Shown piece after piece: positions 46,628 to 57,384 of a stretch of 64,000 nucleotides of DNA. Position 1 is the stretch's first letter, and each line of letters starts with the position of its first letter. The stretch comes from Hyparrhenia diplandra (Eukaryota; Streptophyta; Magnoliopsida; Poales; Poaceae): NCBI GenBank assembly GCA_015847255.1, contig JADLZK010001184.1:124001-188000 (forward strand), in the 5' to 3' direction. The notes beneath the pieces are model-generated. The model made no database searches. It saw only the letters and a list, made by a program, of their open reading frames with translations, and had not been told where the DNA came from. Made by a program: the position numbers and the translations under genes.

Positions 46628-47299
46628 TAGTAGAAACCGGCTTTCTAAATTTTTTTTTTTTTTATCTGCAGTGTTGTGTCCAGTTTAGATTTTTTTTTTT
46701 TTTTTTTTTTGAGCGAATCATCCACTCATCCATGTCCACACGTGTTTACATCGCTCCTTTTCTTTTTGCATGTTGTTATTTTTACAGGATTGCTATTTTT
46801 ATTTCAATTTTTTATACTATCATTTTTTCTATATATGCTGTGAACAAAATTAGATTTAGAAGTTCGTCCAAAACAAGTTATGTGAAAAATTTTAGACAAT
46901 AAACATACTGTCAAATCGTTAGGTAAGAACTAAGAAGTAAAACTCTACTAGACGTATATATGCTTCAATTGTTTTTATTTTTGTTAAGAAATGGGCTCAA
47001 TTTCAAGGTAAATCTTTCATGGGCTATGTTTTAAATATAAGTGGTTTCGCTGGCTTGTAAAGAGGAGCCCAAGACTATTCAGGATATGTCCGAGTTGGGC
47101 CTGCTAGTCTATATCCTTCGGTAATCGAAACGGTAATGCTGTGCTTCGGCTGTTCCGTCTATCTATCCTTCGGCGTTCGATCAGAAGCCGAGCGTTGCTG
47201 GGCCACGACATTAACGAGACGGCCCAAAGGGATATTTTGCACAACAAAAAGAAATCAGAATAACCCCACATCCATTCCCCACTAGCTTTACCCAGTCGT
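46628..47299. other. AT-rich spacer and upstream region of the 47300 locus
   Basis: It holds two long T runs (46650-46663 and 46691-46710) and otherwise ordinary spacer. GGCCCAAAG and an A-rich tract at about 47220-47260 sit where a promoter of the next locus would be. No firm TATA box is seen. Confidence 0.35.
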
Positions 47300-48045
47300 C
47301 AGTCTTGCTTGCGGCCAGCGGTGCATCTCACTGCCGAATCAGTCACTGCGTCGTGCAGGGCGCCTCCACTGCGCCATCCGCCCGACGCGGCGGCCTCGAC
47401 CGGAGCGCTTGCCTCCTCCGAGGCTCATGCTCCAGAGCGGCGCATTCCCTCCACCGCTAGGCTTTCACAGCGACGCCGACTCCGGCCGTAGGGTTCGCCG
47501 TTCAGTCCGGCGAACAGGGGTTCCGCGCGTGTATCCTTGCTCATCCTCGCCCTCTTCGTCGCCTCTGCCTGCTACTCCGCCCCTCGTCGTCAAATCCTTA
47601 GCCCAGGTTCGCCGCCGTCCTCCTGTTCACCGACCTTCGCCTTTCCTCCCCGTCACCTATGTCGTACGCTCTCGGCTTGTCGTCGTGGTTGCCGCGCACG
47701 CCAACCTTGATTCCATCCATGATGACGAAGTCGTCCCCTATACTTCCATGCTGCAGACCCCGCCGTTGGCCACGAGAAGGGCCTGACGCACAATGGTCTC
47801 TACGAGGTCCAGGGAAGAAAGTCGTACAGGGTACGACGGATGACTTCTCCAGCAGCTCCAGTGACTATTACGATGCGGAAGAATTTGAATGCCTAGCACA
47901 TGATGAGGGAGTTGCGAAGAACAAACTCCGCAAACATCTCGCATGTAGAAAGCTGTCCATGAACAATCTCGCGTGTACGCTGAAGGATAGGACGGCCCAA
48001 GCACAGCATTACCGTTTTAATTTAGACCCAGAATGCTCTAGTTGA
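47300..48045 (+). CDS. Unidentified gene-like region, frame-broken
   Basis: This region has a protein-like composition in two overlapping frames. The first (to about 47786) includes VVVVAAHANLDSIHDDEVVP. The second (to the stop at 48045) includes KKVVQGTTDDFSSSSSDYYD followed by AEEFECLAHDEGVAKNKLRK. The acidic/Ser-rich stretch and the basic tail look like real protein, and a one- or two-base shift near 47785-47820 would be needed to join them. Upstream sequence is CT/GC-rich like a grass 5' UTR. I do not recognise the family. It may be a first exon of a longer gene or a gene fragment. Confidence 0.35.
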
Positions 48046-48684
48046 ATGTCTACAGTAACTCCTGAAGTTACGAAAATTTTTGGCTCTAGATTGCTCCAAA
48101 ACTAGATTTCTTTAACTTAATCCGACTTTTTAACTGTTTTTTTTCTTCCGATTTTTCTCATTGATCAAATCGGAAGAAGGTCAATTTACCCCTCAGGAAT
48201 CACTGTCGTATGATTTTTCTCATTGATCCAAAAAACAGTTATTAACCTCCGTAACTTTAAAAACTGCTCACTTTTGCATCCTAGAGATTTTGACGGTGGT
48301 TTTGATATTGTGACGTCACGTTAAAGAAGGTAAGTCGGACTAAGTTAATAGTCGGAGGTAAATCAGATTAGAAATAATTTTATTAAAAATGTGAAAAATA
48401 AAATAAAAAACTCCAAATTTTATTTAACTATATTTACATTGAAATCCTAAAAACCGTTTAAATCTCAAAAATTTAAAAAAAAATATTGTTAGCTCGGAAA
48501 ATTATTGAACTTGTTCTATTTTTTTTTGAACCATGCTCTTTGTGATGATGCATAGCTTGAAAGTGTTTGAAGCTTTATAGACTTAGTTTGGTGCTTATTT
48601 ATAATGGTCCACTTAACTTAGATGTTTTTTTGGCTACTACAACTTTTTTTTAACTTTATTTTAAAAGATTTCTTGAGTTGCGTA
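48046..48684. other. AT-rich stretch, no gene seen
   Basis: It contains a small direct repeat (GATTTTTCTCATTGATC at about 48150 and 48210). It could be intron of the preceding locus or spacer. Confidence 0.35.
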
Positions 48685-49480
48685 TTTTTTTGCGATAAGG
48701 AAAAAATTTCATTAATACTAAAGCAAGTTACATCCTCTCGTTACAAAAAGTAAACCAAACTACTCCATCTCCATTGATGGGAGACAAGAAACCTTAAAAA
48801 AGCCATAAATTCCACCATCTAGGATCATCATCCCAAATGGATATGCCACGACGCGCAAGCTCCGATCTGAACGAACAGGGCCATCTCACCATCCACCGTC
48901 ATCATCCACATACCCATCACTTTTGCAAAAGAGGAATAAACCGCTAAACCTCCACATGCAAACATAATGAAATTGGCGCCGCCGATTATGTCGTCAAACT
49001 CATCGCCGTTGCCTTCACCGGATTCGTCATGAGAGAACACAAGTCCAACCGACATCCGGATAGATATCGTCGGAAAACTAAATCTCACTAGCCCATCGCC
49101 ATGGCTGCATAGAACCACAGTGAGACACAGGAAGAGCCGGAGTACCTTATTCTCCATCAATGGTGATGTCTTTGTCTTGCCATCACCGCCGAGGAACGAC
49201 ATGCTCCATTGCTCCATTGATGATCTTGACGACGCCTTACGCCATGGTCAATCTCGTCGATTGGATCTCCGGAGAAACCTTGAACCCCGAAGACTCGATC
49301 TACTAGGAAAAACCTTATTAAAAACCATGGATCCCCACTCCCTTCAACCCTCGGCGTAATACCGGAGGAGAAGGGAGGGGGACCAGCGGTGGTGGAAGGC
49401 GGAGCCGGCTGCGGCACCCCTAGGGAGGTTGGAGATGTGTTGTAGAAACACTGCAGATATTCATGCAACATAGCAGCATG
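48685..49480. repeat. Probable dispersed grass repeat
   Basis: It begins with a T-rich edge followed by AAAATTTCATTAATACTAAAGC and continues with CATC-rich sequence, then GGAGAAACCTTGAACCCC and AAAACCTTATTAAAAACC. Wording and order resemble 53030-53640. The minus-strand frame 48828-49217 has no recognisable domain. Origin (non-LTR or other) is uncertain. Confidence 0.3.
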
Positions 49481-51526
49481 ACAAATTTACAGCCTATATG
49501 AAAACAAATCCTACGGCGCAGGTGGCCATGCTTGGCGACTCACTCTCTTTCAACTAGTCGGTAGGTAAGAGTCCCCCCTTAAAACTAAATAAAAAGGGTT
49601 ATTTTGGACATTTTTGTATTCTTTTAGGAAAAAATGTGGGTGTGGAAAGAATGGCGCCTATAGGATACATGGCATTATAGATCACCAGTTAGATAGTCAA
49701 CCACAAAGAAGGTTGAAACTACTAATTTGTACCATCTAGAAAAACATTCAGCCTCCCAAAACAATTCATACAAATAAACAAACAGTCCAAACCAAAGCAT
49801 CACTACCTTTTTGTGAATGAGGTATACATAGTTTAGATATTTTGGATATACACACTTGTACAGCACACATAGCTGTGTTGTCGTCCCTGCACTTCTTTAG
49901 ACTTGGTCAGCTTCAAGAAGCATGCAGAAGGTGTGCCATATTGGGCTGCCGAAACTGAAAAGAAGGAAACGAAAGAAAGAAACGGATGGCTCCTTTTTCG
50001 TGGTGACAATAGTATTTGGAGGATAAGATCAAGAGCAGGCAATAATAATGCAAGCAAAAGAGAAATATGCTCTTGGATTAAAGTTTACTCCATGCTAAGA
50101 GATCGATATGGACTGAATGCAGCAGCATCACACAATGTGGGCCTGTGGGCACTCGACCATCCTCGAAATTCTTTGGGTCCCAATTAACGACCCACAACGA
50201 TGCGTACACCCACTCCACTTGGGAACCATGGCCTAGATGGAGCCGTGCGTGTTGTGTAGCTATTCGTGAAAGATTGTTCACAGATAAACGTGTGCACCGG
50301 TGCTATAATGCGTGCATACTCTTGGAGCATATATAGCTGCTGAATTAGAAACCTCGATCTCCCACGATGAAAAAAAGGTGAAAATACGTACGTCTCTTCT
50401 AACCTTGTCTTTTACAGAACATATCCACACACCAAATGGAATTAATAAATAAGCTTGTCACATGTGAGTAGTTTGGTCACCTCGATCGTCTCAGTGAACT
50501 CTGCACCATCGGACCTTATTCAGGCGGCTTCTGAGTCGTGACCATTGAGCTACCGCGTTTTGGAAGAGAGCTAGCTAGGTGAAATCGACAGCACGTGCTT
50601 TCCAGCTCGATCAAGCACCAAGCATGGATGGACGACCGACCGACCTCTGGGTATGGAGCTACACTACACAGGCTTGCAGATTTTCTCACCATTCCGACGC
50701 AGAAATATCTGCCCACTGCCCATGCACGAACCGTCCGCGACCCGGCGTAATATAGTACCAGTTGTACTAGATATGGCTGGTAAGACGAGGAAAAAAGACA
50801 AACGAATCATGCATCATATCATCATCTACTCATTCGCCTTTACGTTAGCGAAGCCCTTATTACACTGTCCTTGAATTGAACGGGTCAAAACGTACACCAC
50901 CCGGAGACACTTCACTTGCCCAGCACCTGTCGACTCAGCCGCGAAGAAGCCACCTGGAGTCTGGACGGCCCCGGGTCGTACACAGCTTACCTCGTCGCGC
51001 ACTAGCCAACCCAAAAGCGGCTTTGCAAAACCTCAGAATTGCACCACCACCACCCCTGGTTCCAACGATGTGGCCAGTCCCCGTTGGCCCGGACGTCGAG
51101 AAAAGCCCCTTGGCTGTGCTTCACAGCTAATCTCTAGCCGAGCGTTGAGCGAGCAGGAACCGCGTCTCGTCATGTCGTCTTCAATCGATCGTCTCGAGAA
51201 TGTTTTCACCAACTCCAGCCGGTTCCTAGCTCGGTTTTTTAAACCCTCCTCAGATCCCCCATTTTGCATTGGACGTAGCACTGAGTAGTCTGGCTAGCTA
51301 GTCGGTTAATTTATCCTCCGGCCGTGCGCTTAATCATCATTGCCGCCAACCTCTTGCCAATCTCTCTGCTGTCACTTGTGCCTTTCACATGCTGCTAGCG
51401 GTGGTCGTTGTAGTGTTGTTCTAACCGCGTCCCTAGTAGCCTGGCGCGCGTAGTTGGTGCGTGCAGTGTAGTGCTTGGATCGATCGATCGATCATATCAG
51501 GACGTGCTGGTAACCAAAACTGGTCC
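49481..51526. other. Spacer and upstream region of the ERF gene
   Basis: No gene is supported. Close to the ERF start is a (GATC)n-like run at about 51477-51493. I do not see a convincing TATA box at the usual distance. Confidence 0.45.
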
Positions 51527-52075
51527 ATGGAGCAGAGGACCACGACGTGCGGCGGGCGGCGCGCGAGGGCGGAGACGCGGCACCCGGTGTACCGCGGGGT
51601 GCGGCTGCGTGCGGGCAAGTGGGTGTCGGAGATCCGGGAGCTGCGGAAGCCCAGCAGGATCTGGCTCGGCACGTACCCGACGCCCGAGATGGCCGCGGCC
51701 GCCTACGACGCGGCGGCATTGGCGCTGCGGGGAACCGGCACGGCGCTCAACTTCCCCGACGCCGCGATGTCGCGGCCGGCGCCCGCGTCCGCGGCCCCGG
51801 AGGACGTCCGGGCCGCGGCTGCTGCGGCCGCGGCCGCCGTGGACTCGGACATCCGCCGCCAGCACGGAAGATCAGAGCAGCATGGTCACAGGATTAGTGG
51901 CGCCGAAGCGGCGGCGGCCGGCGTCCTGCTGGACGAGGACGAGCTGTTCGAGATGCCGCGGCTGATGCTGAGCATGGCGGAGGGGTTGATGATTAGCCCG
52001 CCGGTGCTGGACCCTGCGGCGGTGGCGGCGATGGAAGCCGACGAGGAAGGCGTCAGCCTGTGGGATCACTCCTGA
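51527..52075 (+). CDS. AP2/ERF transcription factor, DREB subfamily
   Basis: A nuclear DNA-binding regulator of 182 residues in one exon. The start at 51527 (TCCATGGAG context) is preferred over an upstream in-frame ATG at 51461, because the intervening codons look non-coding. One AP2 domain spans about residues 21-78: [20 protein letters not shown], then [20 protein letters not shown], then GTALNFP. Val14 and Glu19 of the domain are both present, which marks the DREB (DRE/CRT-binding) side of the family. An Ala-rich linker follows, then an acidic segment ([11 protein letters not shown]) and the C-terminal LWDHS, a likely activation region. The closest remembered relatives are ERF024-027-like proteins. 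Stress regulation is a family expectation and is not shown here. Confidence 0.92.
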   Translation: MEQRTTTCGGRRARAETRHPVYRGVRLRAGKWVSEIRELRKPSRIWLGTYPTPEMAAAAYDAAALALRGTGTALNFPDAAMSRPAPASAAPEDVRAAAAAAAAAVDSDIRRQHGRSEQHGHRISGAEAAAAGVLLDEDELFEMPRLMLSMAEGLMISPPVLDPAAVAAMEADEEGVSLWDHS

Positions 52076-52494
52076 TGCGCTGACGAGCCCGTGGCCGAGC
52101 CACACTCCGTGGCGTCGACGTAGTAGTGGGAGGCGGTGTGAGATGAGGACGCGCGCCACGTACCTTGTGTTTGTAAATGGAAATGTGGTGTGGGATCACC
52201 TCCTGATGTGATGTGAGTGAGCGAGGAATGTTCTCAGGTAGGAATGCGCGTGTTGACGCTCTTCGGTGTTCTTCTTGTACGTATAGGTAGCATGATGGAC
52301 GATGCTGCAGACACGACACAGATACGCACGTACGAGTTTGCTACGTAGTACTCACCATGCATCTCAATGTCACTGTATGTATTACAAACGCAATACAGTC
52401 AGCCTGGCTCTACAGTTTTGAATATCCTCCGGCAAACATGACACCATGAGCCCTGCTTTAGCCTAGTGTTTTTTTTTTCATGTGTAATATGATG

Positions 52495-52500
52495 AATAAA
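52495..52500 (+). terminator. Polyadenylation signal AATAAA, candidate for the ERF gene
   Basis: ATGAATAAAGCA lies 420 bp after the ERF stop. It is the first canonical hexamer downstream; a nearer non-canonical site is possible. Confidence 0.35.
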
Positions 52501-53029
52501 GCATATAGTATTACTAAGTAATGTGCATCACGTGTTTAGTTCATAAAATTATTAAGCCAATGGTGTTCAACAAAAGAACTAAAAGAACGGTAAAATAATA
52601 TATATGATTACCACAGATAAGAGTATAACACAATAATTCTGAAGTGCCTTCGATATCAATAGTGTCTAAAATATTCTTATCAATGACGTGTATCCAAATA
52701 TTCACTCTTTTTTTTTTGAAATAATTGTTTTCTGGTTTCAATTTGGATATGAACAATTATCTCACTAATTAGTGATCAACAATGAACGAATAGGTTGGTG
52801 GGATTAGGCGCAGTTATCAACAATTTGCATCTAAAATTACTTACCTCTATCAATATCAAAGATGTTCTAGAGTAACCTCTACTAAGTTTGCATCGAAATT
52901 GAACACTAAGAAATGATCCTATTCCTATCCCTTAAATCAAAATATTATTGAAAAGAGTACCATTTCATCTCGTCCGCTCTCGGCGCCGAAACCAAGCGGG
53001 ACCTAAGGACCCAACCCAAGCACAATTTT
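52501..53029. other. AT-rich spacer, no gene seen
   Basis: No coding or repeat structure could be assigned. Confidence 0.45.
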
Positions 53030-53640
53030 TTTATATAAAAACACTCAGAAGAGTGTTTTACAATTGATATATCTGTCGTCTTCTACTTTTGCACATCCAC
53101 TGCCTGTAGGAGCTTGAATATCGCACTGCAAAAACAACAAAGAAAACGGCCCCACATGCAAACACCCTGTCCAAACATGGCTCTGAAGACTGCAAAAACC
53201 ACTCGCTATTGACAACGACAATCATTCATAATAAAAATGGAGTGTTGATGATTATGAGACTTGCCCTACAACAGACCAAAAGAAGAGGTCTGAGATCACC
53301 ACATCGAAAGTCACCCAATTATTTCCTCTGATAAAGCACACGAGCTGCCAAGCTCTGAGAAAGATCAACAGATCTGGCATACCAAAGTCTCACCGGTCCT
53401 TTGTTGACACCAGACGAAACGTCGGTAGGGGACACCGGAGTCCGGAGAAACCTTATTCCAAAACATCATCGTCACCCCCACCTCGACAATGACACTAAAC
53501 CAAACCCTAGATCAATAAGGATCCACAAATCTAATCCAAAACTCGATCTGAAGGCAAAAAGGATTGCATACACATCATCATCATTGCCAAATTGATCTGC
53601 TAAGGCGCTAACCGCCGGATACTGCGCTGGGCAGAGAGGG
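53030..53640. repeat. Probable dispersed grass repeat
   Basis: A T/A-rich edge is followed by CAGAAGAGTGTTTTACAATTG, then CATC/CACC-rich sequence, GAGAAACCTTATTCCAAAAC and a GGGTTTAAAAG end. It resembles the 48685-49480 repeat in order and in the GGAGAAACCTT word. No coding frame. Confidence 0.3.
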
Positions 53641-55174
53641 TTTAAAAGAGAAATCTAAGCGTTTGTGACGTGCCAGTCATTTATTTGTCTTCTCCCCGTA
53701 CGTGATTTGCAACCTGCAAGTGGCTTCTTTCTTGCTGATGATGGCACTTCCACTACCATATGCAATTTCAACTGGATCAGCTGGGCAGCCGTGTGCGATG
53801 TCTCCACCAATTCACAGACCTATCTAACCTTTCTTGTGTTATCATGAATTTCTGAAGCGGGCAGATGAAGGTATTTGATGATTTATTAGTATCAAACTGG
53901 CAATTCGAGATCCTAGATTCCCCAAACTAAAACCCAACTTTAGGGGCAGAAGCATGTGTGTTAAACAGAAGAGGCACAGCCCAAATCAAAGTTACTGGCG
54001 CACTACGATGCCAATAAGTTGAGGTGCTCGTTGCTTCGAGGAACCAGTGAAACGCAGCATTGCCCAAGATGCTACTAGTACTCTATTACTAGCGCTTCAG
54101 GCATCAGTCCAACAAGACATGCATATTCCTGTGCTGTATTGGCCGTATGTCTCCACAGCCGGATGTAGCTACGGAACCAAATGTCAAAACGGCGGATGCA
54201 TGGAGACGAAGTGCCGCTGTGCGGCAGACCGAGTACAAGCATACCATGCCGCACGCGGGCCGTACAGGCTATAGAACGGCTCGATCCTTCCTGACGACCT
54301 GAACTCGTCACGGCAAAACGTGAGGTCGTGATCGAGGACTAGTAGTCAGTACCTACTAGCTACACGGCGAACGACACGACCTGACCATTGCTGGCCATGG
54401 ACCGCGCGCGAGAGAGCTACTCCTAGGAGGCAGCCAGTAGTGGCGACCTTAAAGCGCCTCTGGTTCCATGCATGCCGGTGCCGGTGCCGGTGCCCGTGCA
54501 TGCACGCCACAGCCACGATGCATTGCATTGCATCTAGTACCTTGCTATGTTGCCGCCGGTTCGGTTTGAGCTCGCCTCGGAGCCGATCGATTTGATCGAT
54601 CACCTGCACACGCGCATTCGAAATTAAAAAAATGGCTGGACAGTAGTGGATCGAGCGCGTTCCAAGTCGAAACACCGGGTTAATAATAAACGGAGGATAA
54701 TCACCGAGGGGACAAGTGTTTCTGAAGGCGGCAGTGCACAATAGAGAAAACGGCACAGCTGGAACTCGAATCTAGAGACTAAAATACACACACAGTAACA
54801 CGCAGATTCATATTCTCCGTACGCGAGGCAGTCAGCTGGATTTTGACTCGTAGCGGAGGAGGTTTTTTACGTGGCGTGAATTGAAATCTGGCTGTCGCGA
54901 ATCGAATCGATTCGTTCGTCGTGACAGCGCCAGAGGCCGGCGGCCGTGGAAACCGCGCCGAAGGTTCCTGCTTGCGGTCAATGCGTCTTGTTCGATGGTG
55001 ATTATTAGAGTAAAAACTAATCCTCTCCCATCAACCGTCGTAAACAAAAACACCAGCATCGATAGAGTGCAAGGCTGGCGAGAATAGGACGATTACAGTT
55101 ACGTACAGCCGTCGGTCTCGGTCTTAATATTTCTTACCACCACTAGTTACCGCCATACGCAGATTCTCTGCTAG
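53641..55174. other. Spacer, no gene seen
   Basis: Contains short simple repeats only: (GGTGCC)n at about 54476-54497 and (GCATT)n at about 54520-54533. The frames at 54047-54274 and 54346-54756 lack domains. Confidence 0.45.
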
Positions 55175-55485
55175 GTGTGTTTAGAGCCCCAACTTCCCAC
55201 TAAAATTTCCTACACTCCCATCACATCTCATCACATCAAAAAGAAGATTCTCCATCACATCAAAACGCCGCAAGACGTGTATCGAAAGTCTTAAATTTAG
55301 GTAAAAAATAAAATAATTACACGGTTTAGATGTACGTTCATGGGAGGCGATTCATTTGAGCTTATTTACGCCATGGTAGGATAATATTTACCACTAACAA
55401 ACGAAACGTCTTCTGATGTATGATGTGACATGTATGTCCCATCCATCCAAAATTTTGGCCAGAATTTTTGGGCGCTAAACACACA
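55175..55485. mobile_element. MITE-like element, about 310 bp
   Basis: The ends GTGTGTTTAGAGCCCCAA and its inverse (TTGGGCGCTAAACACAC) are inverted repeats with a few mismatches. The AAAATTT words just inside both ends also match. A fragment of the same family lies at 23131-23240 in the opposite orientation. No clear target duplication and no coding capacity. Confidence 0.55.
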
Positions 55486-56017
55486 CGACCGGCTTTTTCA
55501 TCAGTTGCTGGTGGCACCAGTACACTACTAGTACGTGACCAGTGCACAGCACAGTTTGGTGCAATCATGGACTGGACCCCAGCACTGCTTCACATTTTCA
55601 CTTGCTTTCGCTACAGATTTGAGGCTTTCGTGAATGATGATCATGCGGAATTGAAGCTATGCCGTTTATGCATTGGCTTAGGCCCTAGGATGTGTGTTAC
55701 CTATGGCCAAGCAACTAAGCAAGTACTCGTACAACCACCGAGCGCGGCGAGCTGTTTGTTGTCGCACGCATCGGCGCGTTACTACTAGCACTGTCGTCGA
55801 ACCGGCAGCGTGCTGTTTCGTCGAGTACAAGGCAGCCACCACCAGCAGGTAGCAGTGCCTGCTGGTCCAGTCCAAGGCTCATAAATCCATGTCCTACGCA
55901 GTTGGGCACAGAAGCATATTGCCATTTGCCACCCTAGGAGGGTGTGAATAATGTGTGAGTGTGAATGAAAACTGGTAACATCGGAAGCACACGAGCAGTA
56001 GCTGGGATTGGCAGGGG

Positions 56018-56875
56018 TATAGTTGGCCATTTGGCCCGTGACCCGCGGCCCGGTCGAGGCCCGGCAAAATGGCCCGGCCCAGGCCGGCCCGGTCCGTATT
56101 GTACGGGCTACGGGCGGCCCGGCCCAGTGTGGCCGGGCGGGCCATGGGCGCCGCCTCGGCCCGGCACGGCGTCTTGCGGCGGTCGGCTGGCCCGTCTAGC
56201 CCGGCCGCTGGCCCGATGTCGCTAACAGTTTTTTTTTTTTTTTTAGAAAGGCACGCTAACAAGTTTTTTTTTTTTGAAAGCCACGCTAACAAGCCCATAG
56301 GCCATAGCCCACCACATCCCCACCCTAAATCCGTTCCTAGCCACTAGCGGGCGTCGGTCCGTCCGCCGCATCCTCCCTCAGCGGCCGCGTTCCTCCGCCC
56401 ATGAGCTTGGCGGCCGGTGGAAAAGCGCTTGGCCTGGCGGGAGCGGGGCGGCCGTGACCAGCGCGTATGCGCAGCGGCGGCCAGCGGCCGCGGCCAGCGC
56501 GAACCGGCGGCCGGCGGCGGCGGCGGCCCTTAACGGCGGCGTTCATGGCGGCGCGCCGGCAGCGTATTCAGTAGCGGCCTTGGCAGCCGGCCCGGCCAGC
56601 CCTTGGCAAGCGGCCAGCGGCCCAGCCTTAACGCGTGGCGTAACCGAGGCGTCGCGAGGAGCCGTCTGTTCCCTCGGCGTGGCGAAGATGGAAGCGGCCC
56701 GAATGGCTCGTGGGCGGCAAAATGGCCGGGGCCAGGGCCATGGGGAGGGAGCGGCCCGGCCCGTGGGTGGCACGGCCGTGCACGCCCGTGGCCCGTGGCA
56801 GCCATGGCGAGGGCCGGCCCGGTCCGACGCAGGCGGCCCGCGGGCGATGCGGGCCCGACCCGTTGGACATCTATA
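56018..56875. mobile_element. hAT element (non-autonomous), 858 bp, 8-bp TSD GGCAGGGG
   Basis: GGCAGGGG is found exactly at 56010-56017 and 56876-56883. The ends are TATAGTTGGCCATTTGGCCC and, inverted, TATAGATGTCCAACGGGTCG, related to the nDart/hAT type (TAGNNNTGNCCA). Subterminal GGCCCG/CGGGCC words are abundant at both sides. The interior is very GC-rich with frames on all phases, none of them a transposase. It lies about 510 bp before the start codon of the DUF4378-like gene. Confidence 0.85.
56220..56293. repeat. Poly(T) micro-insertion and tandem copy inside the hAT element
   Basis: CGCTAACA(A)G occurs three times (56220-56228, 56254-56263, 56284-56293). Each gap is filled by a T run followed by (A)GAAAGGC. 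The last pair is a perfect 12-bp match, CACGCTAACAAG. This can be read as a poly(A)-tailed micro-insertion in minus orientation with a target duplication, followed by a tandem duplication. Confidence 0.6.
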
Positions 56876-57384
56876 GGCAGGGGGCAGCATTGCCCGCCCG
56901 TGTCGCGGCAGGGCAAAACAGGCTACGGAGAACACTAGCCGTCTCGTCCCGTCGCGATCCCCGTGCGTTTGGCATATTTAACCCGCGGCCGCACGCGAAT
57001 GCTCCCGCTGAGCGCTGACCCCTCTCGCAGCCCGGAGCGGAGCGCACCTGCTCCCGCATCAAGACAAGCTTCAACTCGCGCATTTCTTTATGCCCGCCCG
57101 CACGGGCACCGGCACCGGCACGGCCAGCCACGCCGCGGAAGCTGCCCAGCACCTCCCGCGCGCCGCAAGCCCAGCGCGCTTCCATGCCGTCCCGGCCTCG
57201 CCGTCCCTTAAAAACCCACCCACTAGAGCTCGCTCGAACGCTGATCAGCGTGCCTAGCAAAGCTCACACGCACGCGTGCGCGGCCGACCTTTAGCTAGCT
57301 ACCTGAGTGCTCAGTCCCAACTTCCCTCAGATCATCAGGGACCCAGAAAGCCACACGCGTGCAGCAGTGACCTGCATCGTGGCG

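Noticed and set aside
56454..56935. Several overlapping 80-140-codon ORFs on both strands
   Set aside because: They lie in or directly beside the GC-rich interior of a hAT element and consist of Ala/Arg/Pro/Gly-rich low-complexity sequence.
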